The notes below the pieces were generated by a model that saw only the letters and a list, made by a program, of their open reading frames with translations, was not told the DNA's origin and made no database searches. The position numbers were made by a program, and so were the translations under genes. Below, one piece after another: positions 1-8,327 of a stretch of 64,000 nt of DNA. The DNA is from Aphodoplasma sp045626925 (GTDB taxonomy: Bacteria > Bacillota > Clostridia > UBA1381 > UMGS1253), in NCBI GenBank assembly GCA_045626925.1, contig JAZUQZ010000003.1, positions 1 through 64,000 on the forward strand, read 5' to 3'. The stretch's first letter is position 1. Each line of letters opens with the position of its first letter.

Positions 1-720
1 CTCGATTACCTTTACTCTAATGAAAATTTAGGCAAAACGCAGAGCTTCTTGGAAAACAACGGCTTTCCGTCCATCGAAGAACGTGAGTATAACAAGGAAG
101 CTTACGGCATAGCGGACGAGCGCAAGCAAATGCTTGATTTGATTCAGAGCAAATCCAACAGCATATTAAATCCAAAGCTTTCCAACGACACTGACCGTGC
201 ATTTTTGAGTGGACTAATGGGCGAAGAAGAGGAAAAAGCTTATCATCAAAATCAAATAGCAGATGCAGACAGCGCAATAGCAGAGTGGCAAAGCGCTTTT
301 AGCGGTTCACCACTTGAGAGTCAGTTGAATGTAGCTGCTGATTCTGCTATAAAATCAATTAACTCTTATATATTGGAAGATAATAATATGGGAACTATAG
401 CGCGCGTCTCCAAAGCTCGTGAAAAGGAAGGATGGATTGAAAATCCAAATAAAAGAAAAGGCAGCGAAAATAGACAACCTAGTGGCAAGCGCGAAAAAAA
501 TGTTGGACATCCTGATGGAGAAGAGCACAGCAGAGTGCCCAAAGGCACAGGTGGTCAGGGAGTTAGACGTATTGAAACCCAAGAAGAAATTGGAAACGCT
601 TTGATTGGCGGTGCTGCAGCTATGGGTGCGGGATATCTTATGTATAAAGGTCTTAGATTGCTTCCATCCTTGCTTCCACCACTTTGGTGGACAATACCTG
701 GAAATCTTCTAACACCATAA
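1..720 (+). CDS. C-terminal part of a polymorphic-toxin-like protein (partial, runs off left edge)
   Basis: The frame is open from the first base, so the start lies outside the window; an internal TTG at 49 is not needed. The visible 239 residues are hydrophilic and helical (rich in E, K, Q, S) up to about residue 150. Then comes a basic, polar stretch with NPNKRKGSENRQ and NVGHPDGEEHSR, and finally a hydrophobic tail of Ala/Gly residues ending in PSLLPPLWWTIPGNLLTP. Tails ending in PPLWWTIP-type sequence are, from memory, common at the C-termini of bacterial secreted polymorphic toxins; this assignment rests on recollection of the family, not a search. The N-terminal delivery domain is not visible. 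The stop is just upstream of an M16 peptidase gene, probably the same transcript. Activity unknown. Confidence 0.5.
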   Translation, partial: LDYLYSNENLGKTQSFLENNGFPSIEEREYNKEAYGIADERKQMLDLIQSKSNSILNPKLSNDTDRAFLSGLMGEEEEKAYHQNQIADADSAIAEWQSAFSGSPLESQLNVAADSAIKSINSYILEDNNMGTIARVSKAREKEGWIENPNKRKGSENRQPSGKREKNVGHPDGEEHSRVPKGTGGQGVRRIETQEEIGNALIGGAAAMGAGYLMYKGLRLLPSLLPPLWWTIPGNLLTP

Positions 721-737
721 AAAGGACGGTGAAAGCT

Positions 738-1973
738 TTGAACGCAAAAAAGACAAAACTCAAAAACGGCATTGTAATAAACTCTTTAAAAATGGAAAAT
801 ACGGATACTGTATCTGCGATTTTAATGCTAAAAGGCGGCGTTATATACGAACCTCGCAATTTGAATGGCATTACGCATCTTATTGAGCATTTATGCTTTC
901 GTCGTTTAGCAGGAATACCTCAAAGAGAGCTCTACTATAAAGTAGAACGCAATGGCGGGTACTTGCGCGGCACAACATATAGAGATTGCATTATTTTTGA
1001 ACTTACTATGCCCAAAGAATATTTTGTTGATATACCTTGTATACTACGAAGTCTATTTGATGATAACAGGTGGACATATGAGGATATCCGTCTTGAAAAA
1101 GAAATAATATACAGAGAAATTGAGCAAACAGGTGATTGGACATACAAAAGAATTGTGTACGATTTTTTTGAGGAAAAATCATATGGTGCAGAGATTTTAG
1201 GAACTAAAAACAAAATCAAAAAGTTAACCTATAAACAAATTATCGATTGGAAAAATAAACTTTTTGAAAATCCACAGATAGTGTTGTGTGGAAATTTTTC
1301 GGATATCCAACTTGATGAGTTTTGTAAAAGTTTTACCGATATTCCATCATTAAAAAACAAAGAGCCAGTAGATATTATGCCCGAAAGTTTTTTGATGCGT
1401 AATAGCAAATCTGACAGGTGTTATACGGAGCAGGGCGATTACCTGAATTTAGGAATATCTTTTGACTTAAACATTGATAAGCCTACTGCAAACCTTATGG
1501 TAAAAACGCTTTTTGGACTGGGCATATCTCCTTTTAATATGCGATTGCGTGAAGAAATGGGATTTGTTTATGATATTGATACAAGTTTCTCATATTTCGA
1601 CTTTGGGGGTATATTGACTATAATACTAGATGTTCACAAGGACAAAGCAGTTAATCTTATAAAAGAATTTGCAAAAACGCTGATAGAACAAAAACAACAA
1701 ATTGATTACAAAGCTTTTGAGTGTGCACAAAAAAGATTGGATTTTGAAAATCGAATCACTGTTCAAAATTCCAGAGATATGGCATACCTTGTTGCTTTTG
1801 ATGAAAGCAATGATTTTGCTAAAATAACATACGAGCAGATTCAAAATGGGGCAAGAAAAGTATTTTTACCCCAAAATATGATTGTTAATTTAAATGATGT
1901 ATCACCAGAGCAAGAGCTTCTTGATGCGTTATATAAAGAAAAAGAAAAACTTAGAGAAAAATTAGGAGAGTAA
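738..1973 (+). CDS. M16 family zinc metallopeptidase (insulinase/PqqF-like)
   Basis: About 411 residues. The inverted zinc motif HLIEH lies at residues 47-51, and a Glu in YREIE about 75 residues downstream fits the third ligand of the M16 H-x-x-E-H...E arrangement, so it is probably catalytically competent. The N-terminus (NAKKTKLKNGI) matches the usual first strand of M16B enzymes. A TTG at 738 is chosen because the preceding AGGACGGTGA is an excellent Shine-Dalgarno at proper distance; GTG at 729 or 684 would also be in frame. There is no signal peptide, so it is likely cytoplasmic. M16 enzymes of this size process peptides, including some bacteriocin precursors. Its position after a toxin-like gene is suggestive, but no substrate can be named. 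Confidence 0.85.
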   Translation: MNAKKTKLKNGIVINSLKMENTDTVSAILMLKGGVIYEPRNLNGITHLIEHLCFRRLAGIPQRELYYKVERNGGYLRGTTYRDCIIFELTMPKEYFVDIPCILRSLFDDNRWTYEDIRLEKEIIYREIEQTGDWTYKRIVYDFFEEKSYGAEILGTKNKIKKLTYKQIIDWKNKLFENPQIVLCGNFSDIQLDEFCKSFTDIPSLKNKEPVDIMPESFLMRNSKSDRCYTEQGDYLNLGISFDLNIDKPTANLMVKTLFGLGISPFNMRLREEMGFVYDIDTSFSYFDFGGILTIILDVHKDKAVNLIKEFAKTLIEQKQQIDYKAFECAQKRLDFENRITVQNSRDMAYLVAFDESNDFAKITYEQIQNGARKVFLPQNMIVNLNDVSPEQELLDALYKEKEKLREKLGE

Positions 1974-2002
1974 CACAGTATATCAATATCGAGAGGCAAT
2001 TA

Positions 2003-2030
2003 ATCCATACCATGTTACGGTGGATTTTTA
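2003..2030 (+). terminator. weak hairpin after the M16 gene
   Basis: ATCCATACC and GGTGGAT can form a short imperfect stem followed by four to five T residues. It may partly separate the peptidase from the next reading frame. The stem is short, so this is tentative. Confidence 0.25.
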
Positions 2031-2049
2031 CACAACGAGGTGATATATT

Positions 2050-2623
2050 ATGAAGAAGCATAAAATTATTTTACTTATACTTCTTATAGTTATTCTTATT
2101 GGCTCTTTTATTGGCACTGTATACACAAACAGACAGATATTTTTCAATCACTTTTGGACCTTACTAGACATACAATTGACGCGCGCGATTTTTAGATATT
2201 GGAGAAGAGTTTATGGATGTGTCTTGGCCCGAAATACATGACAGAACTTATATAATCACTATGTATGACAAGTATGACAAAAGATTGGAGTATATCAAGA
2301 ACGAAGAAAAAATTATTTTATTAAATTCTGTAATTACTCAAAGGTTTAGAAATGATAAGTTTTATGTAATTGCAAAAGACGGCTATGCTGTAATTGATAG
2401 AAATAAGACTGCAACAATATGCACTTCCCAAGAGAAGGTTTCACTTGAAAATGTGCATTATATTACTCGTTTTGAAGATTTTGAAAAGGAAGATATAGAA
2501 GTATTCGAGTCTTTAGGCTATCCTGACAAATTGTTGAAACTATTCCTTACTCTTGCTGTTATAACTTGCCTATATATTACAGCACTTATATTGTTAATCA
2601 TAGCTATAGCTAAAAAACGCTGA
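2050..2623 (+). pseudogene. small two-TM membrane protein disrupted by two frame breaks
   Basis: Two open frames (2050-2241 and 2213-2623) look like pieces of one gene of about 190 codons. The first starts with ATG after AACGAGGTGATAT and encodes one N-terminal membrane helix (residues 5-24). Reading in turn through frames 1, 3 and 2 gives one continuous plausible protein (FFQSLLDLTRHTIDARDF, then LDIGEEFMDVSWPE). The switches fall at two T5 runs, 2140-2144 and 2189-2193; one extra T in each restores the frame. The C-terminal part has a soluble domain and a second membrane helix (about 25 residues) ending in AIAKKR. No family recognised. It could be a decayed gene, sequencing error at homopolymers, or, less likely, slippage. 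As a membrane protein near a toxin-like gene it might be an immunity protein; that is a guess. Confidence 0.55.
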
Positions 2624-2695
2624 TGATATGGCATAAAATACAACAAGAAAATTATATTATAACTACAATCAAATATGTTCGTTTCGCTTAAATTT

Positions 2696-2735
2696 ACCGC
2701 CTGCGGTGTAAAAACCGCAGGCGGTATTGTTCTTT
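2696..2735 (+). terminator. strong rho-independent terminator
   Basis: A perfect 12-bp GC-rich stem (ACCGCCTGCGGT with ACCGCAGGCGGT, 2696-2707 and 2714-2725), a 6-nt loop and a T-rich tail. It closes the left-edge transcription unit. Confidence 0.85.
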
Positions 2736-2765
2736 GTCTGCATCTATTCTGCATGCGAAAGCCAT

Positions 2766-2797
2766 AAAAAGCACTTCTTTAGAAGTGCTTTTTTAAG
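2766..2797. terminator. second hairpin terminator, A/T flanked on both sides
   Basis: Stem AAAAAGCACTTCT with AGAAGTGCTTTTT (2766-2778 and 2781-2793). It has A and T runs on both sides so could work in either direction. It lies 30 bp after the preceding terminator. Confidence 0.75.
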
Positions 2798-2933
2798 TTT
2801 TATTTACCTTGCAATTTAAAGGCAAACAAAATATCACTAAACATTATTGCATCTGTTGTATGTGAGAAATGAAAATTAAAGTTACCTGCTAACGAATAAA
2901 AAATAATAATGTATATCTTTTTCGGGAAAAATA

Positions 2934-2942
2934 TGGTATAAT
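2934..2942 (+). promoter_or_regulatory. extended -10 promoter for the DUF2156 gene
   Basis: TGG followed by TATAAT (2937-2942) forms an extended -10 element; no clear -35 is seen. It lies about 40 bp upstream of the start codon, after two terminators. Confidence 0.55.
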
Positions 2943-2984
2943 AATTTTATAATTAAAAATGAATAGCTAACAGGAGAGAAAAAT

Positions 2985-3878
2985 ATGCTTGAATTTAGTG
3001 ATATTACAATCGAAGACAAGGCTTGGTTTGACGAATATGTAATAAATTATGGTTATGCGACATTGGAGTATAATTTTACAACTGCATTTATATGGAGACA
3101 AATTTTTAATATAAAGGTATGCCAGAGCGATGGGTGTCTCGTAAATTTTGCAGATAATAAAAAACCATCATTTCTTTATCCATGCGGGGCGGGCGACAAA
3201 AAGAGCGTTATTGACAAGCTTTTTTCTTACACAAAAGAAAGACAGATTCCACTTGTGTTTCATAGTGTGAGTGAGCGCGCAAAACAAGAGCTTGAGACAA
3301 TGTATCCGGATAAATTTGAGTTTATATTTGACAGAGATGCGGGCGATTATATATACGATGCACAAAGTCTTATGACGCTCCAGGGCAAAAAGCTTTCGTC
3401 AAAACGCAATCACATAAACCGCTTTGAGCAGACTTATCAAAACTGGAAATATGAGCCGATTACAAAAGAAAATATTGATGAAGCATATGAGATGAATTTG
3501 AAGTGGTGTGATTTGTCAGACTGTCAGAATGATAAAGGGCTTCGTGATGAGGCGTGTGCAGTAGAGCAGGCATTTAATCATTTTTTCGATTTAAAGTTAG
3601 ATGGTGGACTTTTGCGCGCAGATGGTCAAGTCGTTGCTTTTTCAATGGGGGACAGGCTTGATAAAGACACATATCTTGTGCATATTGAAAAGGCGTTTGC
3701 CGACATAAATGGCGCATATCCTATGATAAACAAGCAGTTTGTCATAAATAATGCGAGCGAATATAAATATATAAATCGTGAGGATGATGCAGGCTCGGAG
3801 GGGCTTCGTCGTGCAAAGCTTTCATACAAACCTGTCGATATAGTAAAAAAATATAGGGCGTGCTATATTTATAAATAA
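2985..3878 (+). CDS. DUF2156 domain protein (LPG synthase C-terminal-like acyltransferase fold)
   Basis: A 297-residue soluble protein with no membrane segments. The layout (an N-terminal ITIEDKAWFDEYV stretch, a central SSKRNHINRFEQTY segment and a C-terminal half with YPMINKQFV and NREDDAGSEGLRRAKLSYKP) is that of DUF2156, which has the GNAT-like fold of the C-terminal domain of phosphatidylglycerol lysyltransferase. The usual membrane flippase domain is absent, so lipid aminoacylation should not be assumed. The start is ATG after AGGAGAGAAAAAT. A second acyltransferase follows 32 bp downstream, probably in the same transcript. Substrate unknown. Confidence 0.8.
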   Translation: MLEFSDITIEDKAWFDEYVINYGYATLEYNFTTAFIWRQIFNIKVCQSDGCLVNFADNKKPSFLYPCGAGDKKSVIDKLFSYTKERQIPLVFHSVSERAKQELETMYPDKFEFIFDRDAGDYIYDAQSLMTLQGKKLSSKRNHINRFEQTYQNWKYEPITKENIDEAYEMNLKWCDLSDCQNDKGLRDEACAVEQAFNHFFDLKLDGGLLRADGQVVAFSMGDRLDKDTYLVHIEKAFADINGAYPMINKQFVINNASEYKYINREDDAGSEGLRRAKLSYKPVDIVKKYRACYIYK

Positions 3879-3910
3879 TAAATACAAATGGATCGATTGG
3901 GGGTTTTTAT

Positions 3911-4753
3911 GTGATTGTATTTGCGTCTGATGGATATATACATCAAATTAAAGAACTTTGGTGTCAGGCATTTGGTGACACGAAACAGGGGGCAGACTTT
4001 TATTTTTCAAATCTGCACCAAAATGAGAATATGCTTATAGATGTTGAGGGCAATAATGTGACATCGATGCTTACGATGCATCCGATAACGCTTGTAAATC
4101 ATAAAAAGACTCTGTATGCGCGTTATATCTATGCGGTAGCGACACACAAGGATTTTCGCATGCAAGGCAGAAGTACACGCCTTATTATGTACGCACACGA
4201 GTATATGCGTGCGCAAAATATAGATGCATCAATTCTTGTGCCGGAAAATGAAGGCCTTTTTGATTTTTATGAAAAACGCCATTATAAACGGGCATTTTAT
4301 TTAAACAAATCTGTTTTTTGTGCGGAAAAAATATCTGCGCCACAATATTCATATAGCTTTGATGTATGTAGCGTAAAAGAGTATTTTGATATAAGAAAAG
4401 AAGCGTTTGGAAAATGCAGTGCGTTTGCGATGTGGGATGAAGATATGCTTGTAAAGGTGATGGCATATGCACGCTTTTTGGGCGGAGAATTTTATAAAAT
4501 TTTTACAGGAGATATAAAAGCTGCTGCTTATATAGTTCGCGACAAAGATGATATAATTGTTAAAGAACTTGCATCACCAACAAGCGAGCATGAACGAATT
4601 TTGAGCGCAATAAAAGAAAGCTTTGATGCAAAAAAATATATAATTTATGGCGCACCGAGAGGGAAAAATGATATAGCGCGTGGTATGATTTGCAATTTAA
4701 ATAATGAAAAAGATATAGTCGATGACGCATATTTTAATCTTTTTATGGAATAA
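3911..4753 (+). CDS. GNAT family N-acetyltransferase
   Basis: 280 residues. The N-terminal half carries the GNAT core, including RYIYAVATHKDFRMQGRSTRLI (about residues 68-89), where the R-x-Q-G-R loop resembles the acetyl-CoA pyrophosphate-binding site. The second half is less conserved and resembles the extended C-terminal part of Eis-like acetyltransferases. The start is GTG with TTGGGGG a few bases upstream. Expressed with the DUF2156 gene. The acceptor substrate cannot be inferred. Confidence 0.8.
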   Translation: MIVFASDGYIHQIKELWCQAFGDTKQGADFYFSNLHQNENMLIDVEGNNVTSMLTMHPITLVNHKKTLYARYIYAVATHKDFRMQGRSTRLIMYAHEYMRAQNIDASILVPENEGLFDFYEKRHYKRAFYLNKSVFCAEKISAPQYSYSFDVCSVKEYFDIRKEAFGKCSAFAMWDEDMLVKVMAYARFLGGEFYKIFTGDIKAAAYIVRDKDDIIVKELASPTSEHERILSAIKESFDAKKYIIYGAPRGKNDIARGMICNLNNEKDIVDDAYFNLFME

Positions 4754-4756
4754 AAT

Positions 4757-4783
4757 AAAAATCCGTTTTATGACGGATTTTTT
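4757..4783. terminator. bidirectional terminator between convergent genes
   Basis: Stem AAAAATCCGT/ACGGATTTTT with a short loop. It lies between the GNAT gene stop and the stop of the reverse-strand AraC gene and can serve both. Confidence 0.8.
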
Positions 4784-4785
4784 TA

Positions 4786-5658
4786 TTATAATATTCGTTT
4801 TTTGTATTCAGTTGGCGATGTGCCTACAGAGTTTTTAAATGCGCGCGAAAAGCTATGTATACATGAAAAACCAAGCATATCGGAAATTTGGTTTATAGAG
4901 ACTTGACTTGAGCGTAAAAGCCTTTTAGCCTCTGCAAATTTAAGACTGTTATAATACGCCATAACGCTTTTGCCACTGTTTGCTTTGAATATATGACTAA
5001 GCTGGGATTTGCCGAGCATAAAGTGGCTGCATATATCGTTTAGCGTAAGTGCCGAATATAAATTATCCTGCATATATATTTTTATAAGCTCACACATAGA
5101 GTTTTGTGCCGTGGCACGCGACTCTTCGCTTGATACAATTTTGTTGTCTGTGTCGGAGTTATTTCTTACAATATTTATAAGTAGCTCTGTAAAATAGCAC
5201 AAAAGAAGCTGGGACGAGCCGAATGCGGAGTGAGAAAAATCAAGGTCGCCTTTGTTATTATATTCACTCGGAATGTTGCCGAGTGCTTTTTTTGCTTCAT
5301 CGATAAACAAAGATAAAAGTGTTCGTGTTGTTTTGTCAGCAGTAAATATTTTTTTTCTAAAAAACTTCATAATAGGACTGTTACAAGTGAAAGAGATTAC
5401 GAGCATATTGTTTGGCGATTTTGAGTCGGATATGTGTGAATGTACCTCGTTTGGTTCGTGGAAAATCATTTGTCCTTGTTCTAAAAGACAACTGTTCTCA
5501 TCTACTATTGCCAATACACGCCCGCTATCAACATATACAAGCTCCCAGAAGCTATGCTTTTCGGGAGTGTGAGTAAAATGCTTTCCAAATTCAAAATAAT
5601 ATATGTTGTTAAAACCTTTGATTTCGACTTCGTTTATAGTATGACAGAGCCTAAACAT
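4786..5658 (-). CDS. AraC family transcriptional regulator
   Basis: 290 residues. The N-terminal region (about 15-110) is a cupin-type sensor with HSFWELVYVDSG and a Gln-Met-Ile-Phe-His-Glu-Pro-Asn-Glu-Val-His motif. The last 100 residues contain two helix-turn-helix units, with LTLNDICSHFMLGKSQLSHIF and the signature ISDMLGFSCIHSFSRAFKNSVGTSPTEY. ATG is preceded by a good CGGAGGGATAATT. It is transcribed away from a NagB-like gene across a 314-bp intergenic region, so that gene is the likely target. The ligand is presumably a sugar or sugar derivative, by inference from the neighbour. Confidence 0.9.
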   Translation of the reverse strand: MFRLCHTINEVEIKGFNNIYYFEFGKHFTHTPEKHSFWELVYVDSGRVLAIVDENSCLLEQGQMIFHEPNEVHSHISDSKSPNNMLVISFTCNSPIMKFFRKKIFTADKTTRTLLSLFIDEAKKALGNIPSEYNNKGDLDFSHSAFGSSQLLLCYFTELLINIVRNNSDTDNKIVSSEESRATAQNSMCELIKIYMQDNLYSALTLNDICSHFMLGKSQLSHIFKANSGKSVMAYYNSLKFAEAKRLLRSSQVSINQISDMLGFSCIHSFSRAFKNSVGTSPTEYKKRIL

Positions 5659-5723
5659 AATTATCCCTCCGGAAGAAATGTTAAAAAAAAGACAACAATT
5701 ATCAAATACATATACGCAAAACT

Positions 5724-5752
5724 ATTATATAATGAAAGTAACTTAAAGTCAA
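5724..5752 (-). promoter_or_regulatory. promoter of the AraC regulator gene
   Basis: On the reverse strand TTGACT (5747-5752) and TATAAT (5724-5729) are separated by 17 bp, about 65 bp upstream of the ATG. A near-consensus housekeeping promoter. Confidence 0.75.
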
Positions 5753-5972
5753 GGAAATGCGACAATTATTAAGCATCAAGGCTTTGCGATGTGTCGCCGG
5801 TCAAACGCTGTATAGATTGTGAAAGTGCAAGCCGGACCGGAATTTTGGCAAAATGTGTTAAACGCGGTTTGCAGAGTTGGATTTTGTCGCATTTGTAATG
5901 GATGTATCGGTCATATGTTTAGTGTTTTTTTGAAAGTTTTTATAATTTTTATTATGTTAGGAGGAAACGAAA
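5753..5972 (+). promoter_or_regulatory. control region of the NagB-like gene
   Basis: The rest of the 314-bp divergent intergenic region. It is more GC-rich than usual spacer and contains repeated TGTCGC words (about 5796 and 5884) and a CCGGACCGG palindrome, possible AraC-type binding sites. TATAAT at 5941-5946 lacks a good -35, as expected for an activated promoter. TTAGGAGG ahead of the ATG is the ribosome site. Binding is inferred. Confidence 0.4.
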
Positions 5973-6920
5973 ATGGATTTTAAAAGTACAGTAGAGGGCT
6001 CATTGCTTGATGGGTTTTATCCAAAGGGCTGGGATATGGCAAAAATTGATGAGTGTTGTGCTCCCGGCAACAAGGTAGAGGACAGACAGTCTTTCTGGAA
6101 CAAGGATTTTAATCCTGTTCGTTGCGAAACATTGGGCGAATTTGATACTTATATGGGACATGAGATTGCACTTGCAATCAAAAAAGCAAAGGATAATGGC
6201 AAAAAGGTTGCATTTATTCTTCCTGTTGGACCTATGGGCATGTATAAGTGGGCAGTATACTTTTTAAAAGAGTGGAATATAAAGTGTGACCATGTTTATA
6301 CATTTAACATGGACGAATGGTCTGATGGAGATGGCAACACATTGCCCGCAAATGACCCGGCAGCATTTCAAAATGCAATGTGCGATGCACTTTTCAACCC
6401 GCTTGGCGAGCTTACAGTTCCTGAAAGTCAGAGAAACTTTGCAACGAAGGAAAATCTTCCTACATATCCTGAAAAGATTGCTGCATTAAAGGCAGAGGGT
6501 GTAGAGCTTGTTTTGGTTTATGGCATTGGAAGAATGTGTCACATTGCTTTTTGGGAGCCACAGTTTGCAGAGGAGTTTTCTTCTGTTGAAGAGTGGAAGA
6601 GTCAGCCATATCGTATCGGTGCAAAATTGCATCCGCTTACAATAGAACAGAATGCAATCACAAGCTTCAAGTCGCGCACAACACTTGTTCCTTGCAGAGC
6701 TAATACAATCGGACCTGGTTTGTTTTTGCAGGCTGATTATGCAATCGGCGGTTGTGACGGCGTATTTAATCGCGGTATGCAATGGCAGGGTATGAGCTTT
6801 TGGATGACGCTTCGTCATGGACCGAGCATGTGGATTACTTCAAGCTTTATCCCGACACTTCCGGGCAAGCTTTTCTATCTTAAAGACCTTGAGGGACCAC
6901 TTACAGCAGAGTGCAACTAA
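5973..6920 (+). CDS. NagB-like glucosamine-6-phosphate isomerase family protein with altered active site
   Basis: 315 residues, longer than classical NagB (about 266). Family landmarks are a phosphate-loop region VGPMGMY (85-91), FNMDEW (111-116, the NagB catalytic Asp72 region) and GIGRMCHIAFWEP (184-196), which aligns with NagB G-x-G-x-D-G-H-I-A-F-N-E-P. His190 and Glu195 are kept, but the residue aligned to Asp141 is Met188 and the Gly is Cys189. The protein therefore belongs to the isomerase/6-phosphogluconolactonase fold but may use another sugar phosphate or different chemistry. Single gene, with its own terminator, divergent from an AraC regulator. Confidence 0.8.
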   Translation: MDFKSTVEGSLLDGFYPKGWDMAKIDECCAPGNKVEDRQSFWNKDFNPVRCETLGEFDTYMGHEIALAIKKAKDNGKKVAFILPVGPMGMYKWAVYFLKEWNIKCDHVYTFNMDEWSDGDGNTLPANDPAAFQNAMCDALFNPLGELTVPESQRNFATKENLPTYPEKIAALKAEGVELVLVYGIGRMCHIAFWEPQFAEEFSSVEEWKSQPYRIGAKLHPLTIEQNAITSFKSRTTLVPCRANTIGPGLFLQADYAIGGCDGVFNRGMQWQGMSFWMTLRHGPSMWITSSFIPTLPGKLFYLKDLEGPLTAECN

Positions 6921-6930
6921 TATAAAGACT

Positions 6931-6958
6931 AAAAACGGGCATATATGCCCGTTTTTTT
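6931..6958 (+). terminator. rho-independent terminator
   Basis: Stem AAAAACGGGCAT/ATGCCCGTTTTT with a 2-nt core spacing, followed by T residues. Ends the NagB-like gene. Confidence 0.9.
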
Positions 6959-7005
6959 ATTTTTAAAATGATGCTTTGGAAAAATAAAATACCCACAAAG
7001 ATGTA

Positions 7006-7034
7006 TTGCTTTTATAAAAAAACTTTGATAAAAT
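7006..7034 (+). promoter_or_regulatory. promoter of the membrane fusion protein gene
   Basis: TTGCTT (7006-7011), 17 bp, TAAAAT (7029-7034). About 40 bp upstream of the start codon. Confidence 0.6.
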
Positions 7035-7074
7035 GAAAATATAAGCTTTGATATGAACCTTGGGGGAAATACAT

Positions 7075-8289
7075 ATGAGAAAATATGCATGGATTTATAT
7101 ATTGATAACTGCCTTGGTGTTTATTTGGGGTCTGAGATATTTTATGAATAGACCCTTGCCGACAGAGGTTGCTCGCATAATGGAATTTGAAGATACAATA
7201 AGTGTATCGGGTGTGCTTGTTCGGGATGAAATTATATATAAAACACAAACCGGTGGTGGTTTGCAACCACAGGTCTTTGATGAAACAAGAGTTGCAAAAG
7301 GGAAAAAAATTGCGACGATATACACCGACGGAATTGACCCATCACTTAAGGCCGAATTTAATAATATAGATGAAAAAATTGCAAAGCTTGAGGCGTCTAC
7401 TGCACAAAGTCAGGTGTTTGGCAACGATATTTCGACGATTGAAACGCGCGTAAAGGCGAGTGTTGATGAGGTCGTAAGTGCGTCGATATCTTCTGACTTG
7501 TCGAACATAGATGTCGTGTCAAAGGAGCTTTCGTCACTTTTTGGAACTCACCAGAAAGTATCAGGTCAAAAAAACCCAAGACAAACTGCACTAAATGAGC
7601 TTTATGCAAAAAGGAGAGAAATTGAGAGCAGGATAAACTCTGCCAAAAAAGACATATATTCTTTGGCGGGGGGAGTGTATATATCGGGTGTAGATGGATG
7701 CGAGCAAATTTTGACACCGGAAGTTATTATGAATATGGGTGTAGAGGAGTTTAATGCGCTCAGCCTTCCAAAGCGCACCGAGCCAAAGGATGTTTACGGA
7801 GCGGGAGAATATGTTTGCAAAACTGTTGACAATGGTATTTGGTATGTGGCGGCAGCGCTCAAGACTGAAGAGGTTGGCGAGCTTGAGGCGGGTGATTGGG
7901 TCAGAGTCAGAATGCCGGAACATAGTGCAACTTCTGTAAAAGCGTGTGTTGAGTCGATTTCGGAAGAGAGCGGCGGACAAAAACTTGTGGTTTTATCCTC
8001 GCGCGAGTATATTAAAAATGTATATAGTGAGCGATGTGTAAAGCTTGATATTATTAAAAATAATTACTATGGATTAAAAATACCGATAAGCGCAGTGCGC
8101 GTAGGCGAAGAGGCAACGGGCGTTTTTGTAAACAGTGACGGTGTTGCAAAATTTAGAAAAATCAATATACTTTATAAAAATGAAGAGTATGCAATTGTAG
8201 AAAAAAGTGACAAATCGGGATTTTTGAAGTTGTACGACCCTGTGATTATCGACGGAAGCAGTGTCGAAGAGGATGCTATTATAAATTAA
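7075..8289 (+). CDS. HlyD-like membrane fusion / periplasmic adaptor family protein
   Basis: 404 residues. A short N-terminus and one membrane helix (about residues 5-24) anchor the protein, with the rest outside. A beta-barrel/lipoyl-like strand (SGVLVRDEIIYKT) is followed by a long helical hairpin region (about 85-200), then further barrel strands with a GEYVCKTVDNGIWYVAA segment. This is the layout of the HlyD-like proteins found in clostridial division/envelope clusters. ATG at 7075 is chosen because CTTGGGGGA precedes it at good distance. No ABC transporter partner is adjacent. An acyltransferase gene follows at 38 bp. Role in cell envelope is inferred. Confidence 0.8.
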   Translation: MRKYAWIYILITALVFIWGLRYFMNRPLPTEVARIMEFEDTISVSGVLVRDEIIYKTQTGGGLQPQVFDETRVAKGKKIATIYTDGIDPSLKAEFNNIDEKIAKLEASTAQSQVFGNDISTIETRVKASVDEVVSASISSDLSNIDVVSKELSSLFGTHQKVSGQKNPRQTALNELYAKRREIESRINSAKKDIYSLAGGVYISGVDGCEQILTPEVIMNMGVEEFNALSLPKRTEPKDVYGAGEYVCKTVDNGIWYVAAALKTEEVGELEAGDWVRVRMPEHSATSVKACVESISEESGGQKLVVLSSREYIKNVYSERCVKLDIIKNNYYGLKIPISAVRVGEEATGVFVNSDGVAKFRKINILYKNEEYAIVEKSDKSGFLKLYDPVIIDGSSVEEDAIIN

Positions 8290-8327
8290 ATGGCGTGAAT
8301 TTATAAAAAAATGAAGGCTGTGATTAT

